Assembly (NCBI GenBank): GCA_004369045.1
Contig: ML213504.1
Coordinates: 221,653-285,652 of the forward strand
Direction of reading: 5' to 3'
Length of the DNA: 64,000 bases
Source of the DNA: Heliocybe sulcata
Taxonomy: Eukaryota; Basidiomycota; Agaricomycetes; Gloeophyllales; Gloeophyllaceae
A model generated the notes under the pieces. The model saw only the letters and a program-made list of their open reading frames with translations, had not been told where the DNA came from and did no database searches. Both the position numbers and the translations under genes were made by a program. This document shows, one piece after another, positions 11,540 to 22,667 of this stretch (its first letter is position 1; every line of letters begins with the position of its first letter).

Positions 11540-13614
11540 TTACAGTCGGCATCGAACTGGGTCTCTATCGACGTAGCGGACCATGTTCGGTGACAATTGC
11601 GCAAGACTGTTGACGCCCAGGAACCGCATCGAGGTATGAATTTCTTCCCTCATTACTGGATTCTGTCAGCGGCAAGATATAGCGCAAGAAGGATTGGTAC
11701 ACGTACTCTCCACGACCCTGCGGCAGCCTTCCTCGCCCCAGAGGCTGTTTGCGTACAGGAACGGGCGACCCATGCCCACCGCTCGCGCACCCAGGCAGAG
11801 AGCTTTGAGCACGTCAGTTCCTCGGCTTACCCCGCCGTCTAAGTAGACCTCGAAATCACTCCGCCATAGAAGATCAGGCCTTAATTGGCTCAGCTCATAG
11901 AGGACCGTCATGGGAGCTGGAGAGCTAGGATTGTCCATAAGTTTATGGCCACAAGCATCGCAGAGAAAGAATGGCCGCACAAATCAAGTGAACGACCTCC
12001 ATGATTGGACAGAACAACACCGTCGACCTTGTGGTTGAAGGCTATAACGACATCCTGCCATAAAGATCAGGCATTTCTGATCAATACAAAACAGCTGTTA
12101 CATACCTCGACGGACTGTATTCCTTTAATGACCAAGGGAAGCTTCGTGAGGCTTCTAATCCACGCAATATCGTCCCCTGCTTGAAACGTTAGACACCGAC
12201 CTCCCCAAGTCATCTCAGATCGTACAGCAAACGTCGGCATCCAATCTTCCTGTGAGTGTCTAAATTCGCCACTCTCAGCGATAGCATCGCATCCAAGGGG
12301 AGCGCACATACGTGTGCCACACCGAGTCCCGCCTCCGAGCCAGTTGCATTCTGGACCTGCACTGGGGCCTGGACTTTACATTCAGCGTTAATGCATCACC
12401 AGGTGAGAGCGCAACCCTACCGCAGAAGTGTTATCAGCTTTGGCTCTTCGGTCAAGCTCTCTCTTTCCTGCCACGATAGCGTCTACGGTCAATATCAGCG
12501 CCTTGAAGCCCAACCCTTCAAGGCTCCTGATTTTTGACTCCGCCGCCTTTCTGTCCGTTGACATATACAGCTGTTCAGAGTCATTGGATGATCATACAGG
12601 TGTAAATGCGACTAGGCAGACATGCCTGGAAAAAGACTGCCTGGTCGGGGCGCTTCACGGACATGATTTCTTCAGCGGAGCAGCTAGCATAGTCAGACAC
12701 CTATAGATCAAATTCACTTATCCGTGTTAGTAATCAGAGCTCAGACTTACGTACCCCCTGTGTAAGTCCTTCTTTCGCCGCGGCACGCGTGAAATTCATC
12801 TCACCGTCTGGGTGACCAAGTCGCGCCAGAGCAGTTGGCGTGATGTATATTGGTAATGAACATGGGACAGAGAGCATGGTAGTCTTCGTCGATAGCACCG
12901 ACACCTTGTTCAGTCTGCCAAATGTGTTCACTAGTAGCTATATGCGCCTTGTTGAGAACTTACACCCGGGGGCGAAACCAGAAACGACGAAAAGCGGCCG
13001 CATTTTCGAAATATGCTGATTTCCTGTTCAATCACCTCGAACGTGTGCCGGCAACGGTGATACTTACAGTTTTCATGATCCGCGGCCGAGCGATAGTATG
13101 CCCAAGCTTGTGTAGACAAGACTTGCTGTGCCAGCTCCTTGATTCGTGAGGGCCATCGGCATCATTGATAGCTCTAGTTCATGGAGTGCCAACGTACCTC
13201 TATATCCTGTATATTAATGGCTGCAGACGGAGGAGGTAAGGATGCTCGCGCTTTGAGAATCCGCTTCTCCTCTTCAAAGAGCTGTGTGGCCTCCTTCGGT
13301 ACCGTCGCAGGATCAACAGGTCCGATAACTGCATGAGCAGGGAGCTGCGATAGCGTTCCAGGCGGATGCACAGGCTTGAATGCCTTCCTATCCGCGTGGA
13401 TACAATATTTGGTCAGGGTGAACCTTGCGGAGAGTTGTGCACAGACGTACGTCGCGTCCTTTCCGGCGCTCTTCAGCAAAACGGCGCTTCCGCCGGGATG
13501 TGACTCCATTATGAGCGCGGCATCGTAGACTTGTCCGTCTATGATCATCCAGCAGCTGTCCCTGGACGTGTGCTTCTGGACCTCTTGGTACGAAACATAT
13601 TTCGGACTAGACAT
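11540..13614 (-). CDS. CYB2: Flavocytochrome b2-type L-lactate dehydrogenase
   Basis: FMN-dependent 2-hydroxyacid dehydrogenase with an N-terminal cytochrome b5 domain, oxidising L-lactate to pyruvate. Twelve small exons join in frame to 489 residues. The b5 domain (about residues 1-80) has the haem-ligand HPGG in [20 protein letters not shown]. The (beta/alpha)8 FMN domain follows, with [48 protein letters not shown], the IKGIQ strand (catalytic-region Lys), [12 protein letters not shown] (active-site His), [20 protein letters not shown] and MVRYVDRDP near the end. No N-terminal mitochondrial presequence is visible, unlike yeast Cyb2. The sixth intron (12571-12625) has a GC donor (CAG|GCATGT). 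Related hydroxyacid oxidases could share the substrate, so lactate is inferred from the b5 fusion. Confidence 0.92.
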
Positions 13615-14638
13615 CCCGTCTACTGTAGCGTCGTAAGGGCTGCTGGCTGCTGGCAGCGGCTGCGATCCCGATCATAGATGCTGATGTGCTATTCCGGGCA
13701 TTTCTCATGCTCTCCAATTTGTGGTCGGATTGAGCAGAGAACGCGGAGGGGAGACGCGGATGACCGGGACTGCCGGCAGCTTTAAATGCTTATTTAAACG
13801 CCGGAATGGAAGGCTGAATATTAATGCCGGTTCAACTGGGTTGGCCTCCATCCTCATGGTCAGCGGGTCTCTCCTCTATAAGAATATTATCTCTCTCCTT
13901 GCTGCCGGGAACAACGAGACGCGTACCGTATGGCCGAGCTGATGCTCATATGGTCGCACCACACTGGCCTCGATTGAAGAGAATTCCAAGGCTGCTCCAG
14001 ACAGCTGCCGTTCAATAGCTAATGCTCTTGTGCATTGAGCAGACTTTCTCATCTGGAAGGAAGTTAACACCAACGTATCCCACATTTTCCTTGTGGGTCC
14101 AGATTCGCCAGTCGCTCTTGCTTCTCTCAAAGTCCCGCCGGCTGGCATGCCAGTTCTCGGACTAGCCGCTCTTGGTCAATGTTATGGCATTTCCTGTGCC
14201 TCATGGTGCTGCCCCGTTCTGTCTCACTTGCCAACGGATCTGGTCTGCACCTTCATCTGCACGATATCCTTTGGAGCACTCATACGTCCGGGACCATCTT
14301 GTTACAGGCTTTTTCTGACCTCGAGTCCTTCTAGCATTAGTCAGGTGCCGCTCACTCTCTTATTGATCTCGCCCGGATAGCCGTGCATAGTTTCCCCAGC
14401 GTACGTCTCAGATACCCGTCGTCATGCGCTTCCGAGTCGCAATATTGTGGAAGCTCACAAGCTCCCTGGCGGGGAGAACTGCTTTGAACTGGAGTGTAGG
14501 CATGCATGTACGTACAACGTGTTGACAAGAGCTATGCAACAGCAGGGGAGGAAATGAAGTCCATTACAATTATGTGACCGTTACAGTACTTTATGTCCAG
14601 AGCGAAGACATCAGTTCTGAACTTGAACGCGTCCACAT
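13615..14638. other. Long upstream region of the lactate dehydrogenase gene
   Basis: About 1 kb between the lactate dehydrogenase start and the SET gene stop. No convincing coding sequence is present. It has a TTTAAAT-rich patch near 13780-13800. It also has two matches to the fungal carbon-catabolite repressor core SYGGRG: GCGGAG at 13743-13748 and GCGGGG at 14469-14474. Such short motifs occur often by chance, so a role in carbon repression is only a suggestion. Confidence 0.3.
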
Positions 14639-15929
14639 TTACCGTCCTTCGACGCGCTGGACAACCTCCTCCACCTTGGACTCGTCCTTTTGGTCCGGAA
14701 CATCAGTGTCTGCCGCACCCCCTTGGGCGCCCTCCGCCAAGCATTTCGTACAAGTGCAAGCGAATCTCCAGCCTCGAGCGAGTTCGATCCGACGACGTCT
14801 CCTGGCATCCACAGGTGACTCGTCAGGGTGCTGAGACACGTCCACGTATGCCATGGTGATCTCTTCTCCTTCCTTGATGTCGCGGTTGGCAATGAGGCTC
14901 AACTCAGCGGTACCGTCGCTGAACGACGGGCGAGCGGACGGGTCGCAGGAGTGGTTGATCTAGGGCAGTCTGTCAGATTTCTGTGAAACCATCGGCAAAG
15001 TGTGTAACGCACATAGGCCGAGACGGCATAGAAGCCGCTGCCTATCTGTTTCGAGGTTCCGAAAGGCGTTCTCGTCCTTTCTCTGTCCTCCGGACGCTCG
15101 CCCGTGTCAGGCTGCAAATGGCCATGTAAGCATACTCCTCGAATCATGGTAAGAATATCCATTTTACTTTGTCATTCCTGCCATTTCCGAAGCAGACACC
15201 GATGGCGTTGTATGCCATCTTCCCGGACAGGACGGTCTGCCTGTCTTGCGAGACGAAAGCCTCAATGCCAGGGAGCGCAGTCTTCAAAACACCCGACACC
15301 AGCGTAACCTCTTCCTCAGGCACATTAGTAACCAAATACCGGAGTCTCTCGATATGATCCATCAACGAGTATTCCCCGTCTTCGATGGAGTTTGACGAAA
15401 CTGGAGTGGACCCAGCAACACCCGGAACCATCTTCATCGTCTCAGATGCGACCTGACGCGCAAGGAACCTGGACACGAGAAGAGGAACGGCCTTGCCTCT
15501 GCGCTTGAGGTAGTCGACGAACGCCTGCTGCGCGGCTTTGCGTTCATCTAGGTTTGTGAGATCAGGAGCGATTTCAGGAGGTAGGAGAGGCTCGATTCCA
15601 AAGAGGATGTTTTCAGACTGCGATTTTGACCTCGCTTGGCAATCCTTGGAGCAATATACGGCACTCAGGCGGTCGTCCTCGGCAAAAACGGCAGTGTCCT
15701 CCTCAATTTGGCGGAAGCATTGCGTGCAGTAGCGCCCGGTACCCTCCAGGTCAAGGTCCAAAACAGTCACAATCGGTTGCTCCTGCATCACTTCGTTAGT
15801 TAGCGCGTTTGAATATCTCGCAAGTAGGAGAACCTTATAGATGACATCGCCGGCTTTTATATCTTTGGCTGCAACGAGAATCTTCTTCTTACCATCAGCC
15901 GCTTCAGCTTGATCTACCTTGACGTTCAT
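14639..15929 (-). CDS. SET-domain protein, SMYD/Set5-like (zinc-finger plus SET)
   Basis: Putative protein lysine methyltransferase. Four exons (15834-15929, 15168-15782, 15013-15111, 14639-14959 on the minus strand) join in frame to 376 residues. The N-SET part starts around residue 15 (ILVAAKDIKAGDVIYKEQPI). It is interrupted by a Cys-rich insert with CTQC and YCSKDC, like the first half of a MYND finger. The catalytic core has GSGFYAVSAYINHSCDPSAR with the SAM-binding NHSC, then EGEEITMAYVD with the SET tyrosine. The post-SET motif is FACTCTKCL. All core SET residues are present; the MYND finger looks short of ligands. The first intron has an unusual GTTCTC donor but a good CTAAC branch site. 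It ends before Tom20, which lies 226 bp upstream on the same strand. The substrate is unknown. Confidence 0.85.
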
Positions 15930-16155
15930 GCTCTTCGGGGGGAATGTATTGTAATAACCTACACATCGGCCCGAATGGAGCTCAGTCCTGGTCTACGATG
16001 CCATCGACTCAGCTCACCTTCGACTCTTTCTTTGACCTGCACGCGTGGAAGAGGAAGCAAATGATATACATTAAAGCAGATCAGTGTTTAGATAAAGAAG
16101 GTTGGGACATGAAGCTATAAGGGCATACGGCTACAGACGGTCAACTCCGAGGACT

Positions 16156-16932
16156 TCATGCTGCCGACGTCTGGCTGCCTGGGTCCGTCACTCTATCCCA
16201 CTCATGCGATGACGTCTCCGAAGGAGGGCTGCTCCTGACTGGGCTGACCGGGCTGGGCTCCTCCTCCTCCTCGGAATTGCCTGCCTGGTTTGCGGAACCG
16301 GACGATGAAGAAGGCTCACTCACGTCCATGTTCATCAAGTCCATGACAATCTAAAAAGGCGTCAGCTGAAGTCCATAGACGGAACGCTATGCATACCTTG
16401 AACACCGGTTCCGGCACGGTCTTTTGGTAGATGACTATGAGCTCAACGGGAGATGGGTAGACCCGGAGAGCTCTGTAGAAGCATAATGCAGCGGGCAAGT
16501 GGAAGACAGGACCTGATGTGGCGGCATTGAACAAGGGCTGCCAACAGATTATTAAAACCTGCTCACCTTGTGTACAAAGTTGCTCTCCCATGCCCACTTG
16601 CGACATGAAGAATTGCTCCCTCTCTGCGGAGGAGGCAGGCATATCCTCGCTCCGTACCTTCTCTAACGCCGCACGCAGCTCATCAGGGTCAATGGATACA
16701 GAGGCATCTGCCTTCGTCTGCGATACGTGCTTGTCGATCTTCTTCTTCTCCTTGCCTGAAGAACGGTACACGATTTGTAAAGTTGTGGCACTGAATAAAA
16801 AGGGCGCTCACGGAGTTGCTTCCGGAAAGAGGCATCGTTCCTGCGGCGGTAGTCAAAGTAGACAGCGTAGACGAGAAGTCCACTAATGAGAGTGACACCG
16901 GCGACGGTGAACACAGTCGACGTCCTCGTCAT
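16156..16932 (-). CDS. TOM20: Mitochondrial import receptor subunit Tom20
   Basis: Tom20 is the outer-membrane receptor that recognises presequences of mitochondrial preproteins and passes them to Tom22/Tom40. Four exons (16812-16932, 16567-16755, 16397-16512, 16156-16350 on the minus strand) give 206 residues in frame. The N-terminal anchor is TVFTVAGVTLISGLLVYAVY, followed by the basic YFDYRRRNDASFRKQL. The cytosolic TPR-like receptor domain has AEREQFFMSQVGMGEQL and then FHLPAALCFYRALRVYPSP and LIVIYQKTVPEPVFK. The C-terminal tail is acidic and Ser/Pro-rich, as in fungal Tom20. It is divergent from the AAA ATPase gene over 237 bp. Confidence 0.95.
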
Positions 16933-17169
16933 GGTCGGCGTCGGGAAAGTTTGGGATGGCGCGCCACCAGCGCGAAGTCTTCCAGCCTATCCCACGCGTC
17001 GAACACGTGGAAGAATGCCCCGCAAGGCAATCACCGTCTTCTCAGTGCTTTCCCGCCCGCCCGCATTGGCCGATTAAGATGCAAGTACGTACTCGGGCGC
17101 TGTCCCAGACTGCGCACCGCAGTAAAGCAGGGTTGCCATAACCCAGTCGTTCAGGATATTCCTGCCAGT

Positions 17170-19144
17170 ATGAACCCTTCAAATAACTCGCAGTCGAACT
17201 TGGAAGACGCTTTCATCAATGTCTCTTTCAATGAAGTCGATCTCGCAAAGAGTGCAGATCCTCTGTTGGGCTACTGGCTTGACCAATGTAGGTTCTCATT
17301 CGGACTGAGTTTGATCGCTCCTGAATAACTGTGGCAAACCTTCAGCGTCTGGTAAACGAAGTGCACCAGAATTATACGGGTGAGATAGTATATTGCTTGT
17401 TCAGCTCCGCCCTGCGCTAAGTAATACCTAGGGCACAAGCCTTGCGCAAGCTGTATCCGAACCACACAATTGTGATGAGCAGCGACGACTTGCTCAGGTT
17501 CCCGGATGCTCTTGTCCAACCCATAGTACCCTCGGACATAATCAAGAATACCGTATTCCTCTCCCTGGCGCGTCGTTCCACGATGGGACCAGGGGTGCTC
17601 TTGAACTCAGTCCTGTTCGGCTCTTTCAAAGTCGCATGGAGTGTACGTGAATGAACATGCTCCCTGAAGCAGTATTTTGAATATCTTCTCTAGAATTACG
17701 AGTTCACTCTATATGTCACAAAGGTACATGAGACTGGCAACGTCCTCTCAAGTATTCTGATCTAGCTCCTCAGTGGCGTGACGGATTCGCACTCATACAA
17801 AACAGTATTATTCTGCATGATGGCCCTGAAGATCCTATAAACGACTACCTGATGAGTGTCGGTCGATGGAATACCGAGGTGCATGAAGAAATCTGGGTCT
17901 TCAACCAGGGCTTCTGGCAGAAAGACGCGGGCCTGTGGACGGAAGTGCAGAAGGCCGACTGGAAGGACGTCATCTTGAAGGAAGAGTATAAGACCGCACT
18001 TCAGAAGGATGTTTTCGGGTTCTTCTCCTCTGAGGACCTGTACAAGCAGCTTGCTATCCCCTGGAAGGTTGGTAACTGCCCTGATTTTTACTAGCCTATC
18101 TGACCTGCCATGAATCTCAGCGTGGATTGATTATGTACGGTCCTCCAGGTAAGCGTCTTCATTCAAGTACTACGTAGCGAGCCCTGACGATTCTCAGGCA
18201 ACGGCAAAACCATCAGTATCAAGGCTATCATGAAGGGCTGCGAGGAGAAGGGATACCTGCCCCTCTACGTGAAGTCTTTCCAGAGTATGCACAATCTCTT
18301 CTGGGCACAGTCGGATCATAAGACACTCAAGGTACTTCAGGTTATGCCGGCGAAGAGGCGTCTATGGCTATGGTATTCAACAAAGCTCGCCAGCTTGCGC
18401 CCTGCGTTCTGATAATGGAAGACCTGGATAGCCTAATTAACGACAGAAATCGCTCCTTCTTCCTCAACCAGGTCGACGGTCTTGAGGGTAACGACGGCCT
18501 GCTGCTCATCGGCACCACAAACCATGTCGAGAAGCTTGACCCTGCTCTGTCTACTCGACCCAGCAGGTTTGATCGCAAGTAGTAAGTGCAGCACCTAGCT
18601 CGGGTAATTAGCCGCCAAATCTGACATCGGTGTTTCAGCCTCTTCGATGACCCAGACCTCGAGGAGCGTGCGCTATACTGTAAATACTGGCAGAAGAAGC
18701 TGGAGAATAACGATGCCGTCGATTTCCCCGATGATTTGGTGACCGAAGTCGCGAAGTTGACCGACAAATTCAGCTTCGCCTACCTCAAGGAAGCTTTGTC
18801 TGTTTACATCCTCTACCGTGCCGCTACACTGTACTGATCAGTTCCTCAGCGTCTCGACACTCGTGCTGCTTGTTAGCGACGATGGCAAGGGCAAAGGTGG
18901 TAAGGACAAGTTGGACTTCAGCTCTGTTCTGAAGCAGCAAATTGCGAAGCTTCGCAAAGAGCTTGATAAAGCACCGCCGTCCTTCAGAGCGCTTCCTTCG
19001 ACAAGTCGCGGTTATGCTCCGCCTCCGATGCTGGATCTGTCGTCTCCCGAAGCTCAGCGGCTGATGCAACAACAGCGGGAGGAGAACAGCCTTCGTTCGA
19101 TGTCTTTCGCTGCGAATGCACTCAGAAGGCCGTTCATGTTCTAA
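17170..19144 (+). CDS. AAA-family ATPase
   Basis: Ten exons from ATG 17170 join in frame to 498 residues. The N-terminal half (residues 1 to about 220) is a variable domain I do not recognise. The AAA module has Walker A GPPGNGKT (18142-18212, split by an intron) and Walker B VLIMEDLD. It also has sensor 1 [14 protein letters not shown] and arginine-finger region [13 protein letters not shown]-terminal helical lid ([20 protein letters not shown]) follows. A charged linker and a Pro-rich tail end the protein at NALRRPFMF. The single AAA domain and GTTNH sensor recall Bcs1-like and spastin-like groups, but the N-terminus matches neither clearly. The client is unknown. Shared upstream region with Tom20. 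Confidence 0.85.
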
Positions 19145-19437
19145 TGCCTTATCAACCCGGCTGCATGCATGTACACAATTGTAGCATTTATCATATGTAT
19201 GTAGTATATTGCCAGTCAACGCCACTGTCCAACCAAGACGCAAGACCCACTGGCATGATGGCTGGCTGCTATAGTTCGCATTAAGTGCCGAGTATTTGAG
19301 AGGAAGGGATGCCGAATGCCGGCCCCATTTCATTAGCACAATAAAAATCGAAACAACAGATCAATACATTGCTTGGCTACAGTTTAGGTAGAAGCACAGT
19401 AAGTTACATACGCGCACCACACTGTCAGTCGGAAATA

Positions 19438-22332
19438 TCATTCTGCGAGACTCCTCCACATGCTGGCAGAAGGCACCTTGCTCCGTGCTTCCAAAATCTT
19501 CAGTGCACGCTGTCGACCAAGACTCCCTGGACCGGCGACGTTCTCAGGATCAGAGTCTTCCTCCTCGCCTACGTCCTCAGTTGTGAAATCCAGAGCGCCA
19601 GGATCCCTCTCTCTCATTCTGTCACGCTCAGCATACGACGCCTTCCGCAGCGCCGCAGAAGTATCACTCCTCTTGGTCTGAGGTGGCCGGAGGACCGGCA
19701 CCATCAGGCCAGGACGATCTGACAAGGACGTCTTTGGTTGATATGAAGGTATACCGAGCACCTTCTTTGATCCCGATAGTGGACCAATGGCTATGGGCAT
19801 TGACGAACCGAGCCGAGGAGATTTCAAACCTGACGGAGATTTGTCTGCAAGATACATCAGTAACGACAACATGCCAATTATAAAGTCTGGCTGACCGTTG
19901 GAGTACGAGCTCTCCATCTCATCTGGATCACTCTCGGACGGATCTTCGAAATCGTCAAAGATCCCGGCATCAGCGTCCTCCTCGTACTCGTCTTCGTCTC
20001 CATTCTCCTCTGTTATAGAAGCCGCATTCGAGACTTTCGACCTCTTATCCTGTCGCTGTACGAACGTTTGCCAGGCTCTACTCTCTTTGTTCCACGCGCC
20101 ACGATGGCTTGGTGTGCCAGCGGCCACCAATTTCAGAATCTCCTCCTCCCGTGGATCCAAAGGTTCATCATCGTCTTCGTCACGCTTCATCATTCTTGTC
20201 TTCCGCTGCCGTTCTTCTGATAGAGGTGCATCGAATCTGAGTGATCTAGGACTGTCCAACACATCCTCTTCCGTTGCAGGCCGCGCATTAGACGGAGCTG
20301 GTAGCGATGCAGGACGCAGCGAAGAATATGACTGCGGCAAGCCCTCATCGCTGGCTTTATGCCGGCGCCCACGTGGACGCCGTGGTGCACGGGCGGGTTC
20401 ATGAAGAGGCAAACTGGGCGGACCCGAGCCGTTCGCCCCATTGGCATCATCATCAAGGTCGAAAATCATATCTACACCGAGATGAACAACGTCAGTCTAT
20501 ACCCTAAAATGAAGTGAGGTCCCATACCTCCGGATCGTTCCTGTGCTCGGGAAGCTTCTTGAGCTTCTTTCTCCGCGGTCACCTCCCTGGTGATCGTCAC
20601 CACAGCAGGCTCAACATTGAATGTCACTTTCCGTCGCGACTTTATATCACCATCCTTCTTCGGACTTCCCTCCACGTCTCGTGCCCTACTCCGTGAGCGA
20701 GATTTCTTTCGGGTTTCAGGCGGGGTACTAGGACCTTCGCCCTTATTCGTGTCCCTGTCATCCGCCGCAACTGCCATTGGACTCTGAGCGGTCTTCGCAT
20801 CTTCGTCCCCAGTATCGGCAGACGGAGCACGGCCCATATGCTCATCGAGGTTGGCAAAATATCGGAGGCTTGCGGCAATATCCTTCGATTGATCCATATT
20901 CCGAAGGAATGGAGACGGAATGGTGCTGCTACTATCGTCCCTGATGCGTGTCGGCACCGACTGTGACCTAAATCTAGACGGTGTCTTACGGCCAGTAGAA
21001 ACATCGTCATCCAAAGAGTCATCCGAAGATACGTCGACTGCAGCTGCCAACTGAGATCCTTGCGTGGTCGTTTCCGCCTGTTTCTGAGTTTCATCCGCTC
21101 GAGGATGGTGGAACGTGGAAGAGGCAAGTGATACAGAGAGAGCAGACTGGGCACGAGGGCGAGGCGGACTACTTGCTTTACTGCTGGACGACGAGCTGCG
21201 GTCAGGAACAAAAGAACGGATAGACACGGGCGCTGTTCCGTTAGTCACTTTCCCAGCCGAAGTCGACCTGGTACGGCTACCGCTATCCCTTCTACGATTG
21301 CTCGGCCTCGACACGGCATCGTCAATCTCTTCATCAGTCTTCAATATTTCCTTCCTAAACTTCCTCCATAGAAGCTCGACCTGCCGACGAAGCTCCTCTT
21401 CGAGATGATTGATCTCATCCACCTTGGCTTGGGTAACTCTAGCCAGGTGTTGCTCAGCTTCAGATCTGATTTTAGTCGACTCTTCTGCAGCTAGGGAGGC
21501 GAGGTGACTGAATGTGGGATGAGACGGCGAAAAGGGCGCAGGTGGGAAAAGCGGTGGCATGGGAGGTAGATATGTACGAGACACAGGCGAAGATGGCGGT
21601 GGCGGTGTGGCAGGCGTCAGCAAGGCATCCGTCGGAGAGGAGGGCATTTCAGAAGGTAGTATGATGCGAAATAGCGGTGAGTAAGAGGGCAAAGATTCCT
21701 GTTGTTGCACAGCCTGGCCTGTCTGGGAAAGAAGCCATCCGCGTCAGTAAACAAAAACCGTTCGAATGTGATGACGACAGCACATGCTCCGTGCCTCAAG
21801 AGAGGAGTAACTGCTTGCTACCAGAAGCATATACGATGCAGGCATCTCGGAGCGAAAGTAAACGGTGCCACCGGTACATACCAGACACTCCTTGTGAATT
21901 TCCACCCACCCATTAACGCTCTTTAGAGGGTCTATCTCCGCCCAGCCCTCGGTGGGTAGCACAGCTCCTTCGCTTCCTTCGGCTTCAGGAGGAACAACTT
22001 GAAGTACCCGATACACTAGAGTGTCGCATAGTAGACAGGTTAGGGACATGTACCGGATCCATCGGGACCGTTCTTCATCTTTAGAAATCTTAGTTCGTTT
22101 GCGTAAGGTCACTTGATTATGAACCTGCAAAGTAAAGTGAATACTCGACGAACTCGTTATGGACCTCTCCTGAACGCACAATCGTGATACCCTCTTCACC
22201 GACGAAGGCCGGTATCCATTGCGGGTCTTCCTGTGTCTCCGGGGGTGACCCAGACGTCGGCTGAGCACGACAGCGTACGTTCAGGCAATTGCACGAGTAG
22301 ACCGCAGCTATTTGAGAGGTCGCCATGAACAA
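19438..22332 (-). CDS. Conserved protein of unknown function, Cys-rich N-terminus and disordered body
   Basis: I do not recognise this family. The first exon starts with ATG at 22332 (a second ATG follows two codons later) and has a Cys-rich SCNCLNVRCRA. The next exon reads SLTCLLCDTLVYRV, so two CxC/CxxC pairs about 80 residues apart could bind zinc. The third exon (from about 21735) is Pro/Ser-rich with one predicted coiled coil (KVDEINHLEEELRRQVELLW). The last exons are acidic and basic blocks, including DPREEEILKLVAAGTPSHRG and a GDEDEYEEDADAG patch. The joins are in frame: intron 1 is probably 55 bp with a GTGCGT donor, and a 51-bp intron lies near 19834-19885. The whole is about 900 residues. 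Compartment and function cannot be told from sequence. Confidence 0.7.
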
Positions 22333-22667
22333 GTCCTAGATCAAGCAGGAACGAGAGCGGCGCGAGCAGTGGGCAGCCTAAACTAGAAGAGAAAGAAGGG
22401 GACCGGCTTGCGTTGAGATCGGACCAGAGATGCCGGGCTGCAAAAGAGCCCGGAGCCGAGTCATGCCACTGTCGGCGCTCGTCCTTCCGTCCTTCTGCCA
22501 GCCAGACTTAGCAAGGCGGTGTATAACATGACTTGCTTCGGGCACGGCTCTCAGTTACAGTGGCGTAACAAATGCAATCCACGAATATAGCCTGACGTGT
22601 GTAACGTACACAGAAGAGTCTCTTTGACCGAGACCTGAGACACGAACGCCACCTCTACCCAATCCTC
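22333..22667. other. Intergenic spacer
   Basis: A 335-bp region upstream of the unknown minus-strand gene and downstream of the CLPTM1-family stop. It is GC-rich near 22400-22500. No gene or repeat is seen. Confidence 0.35.
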
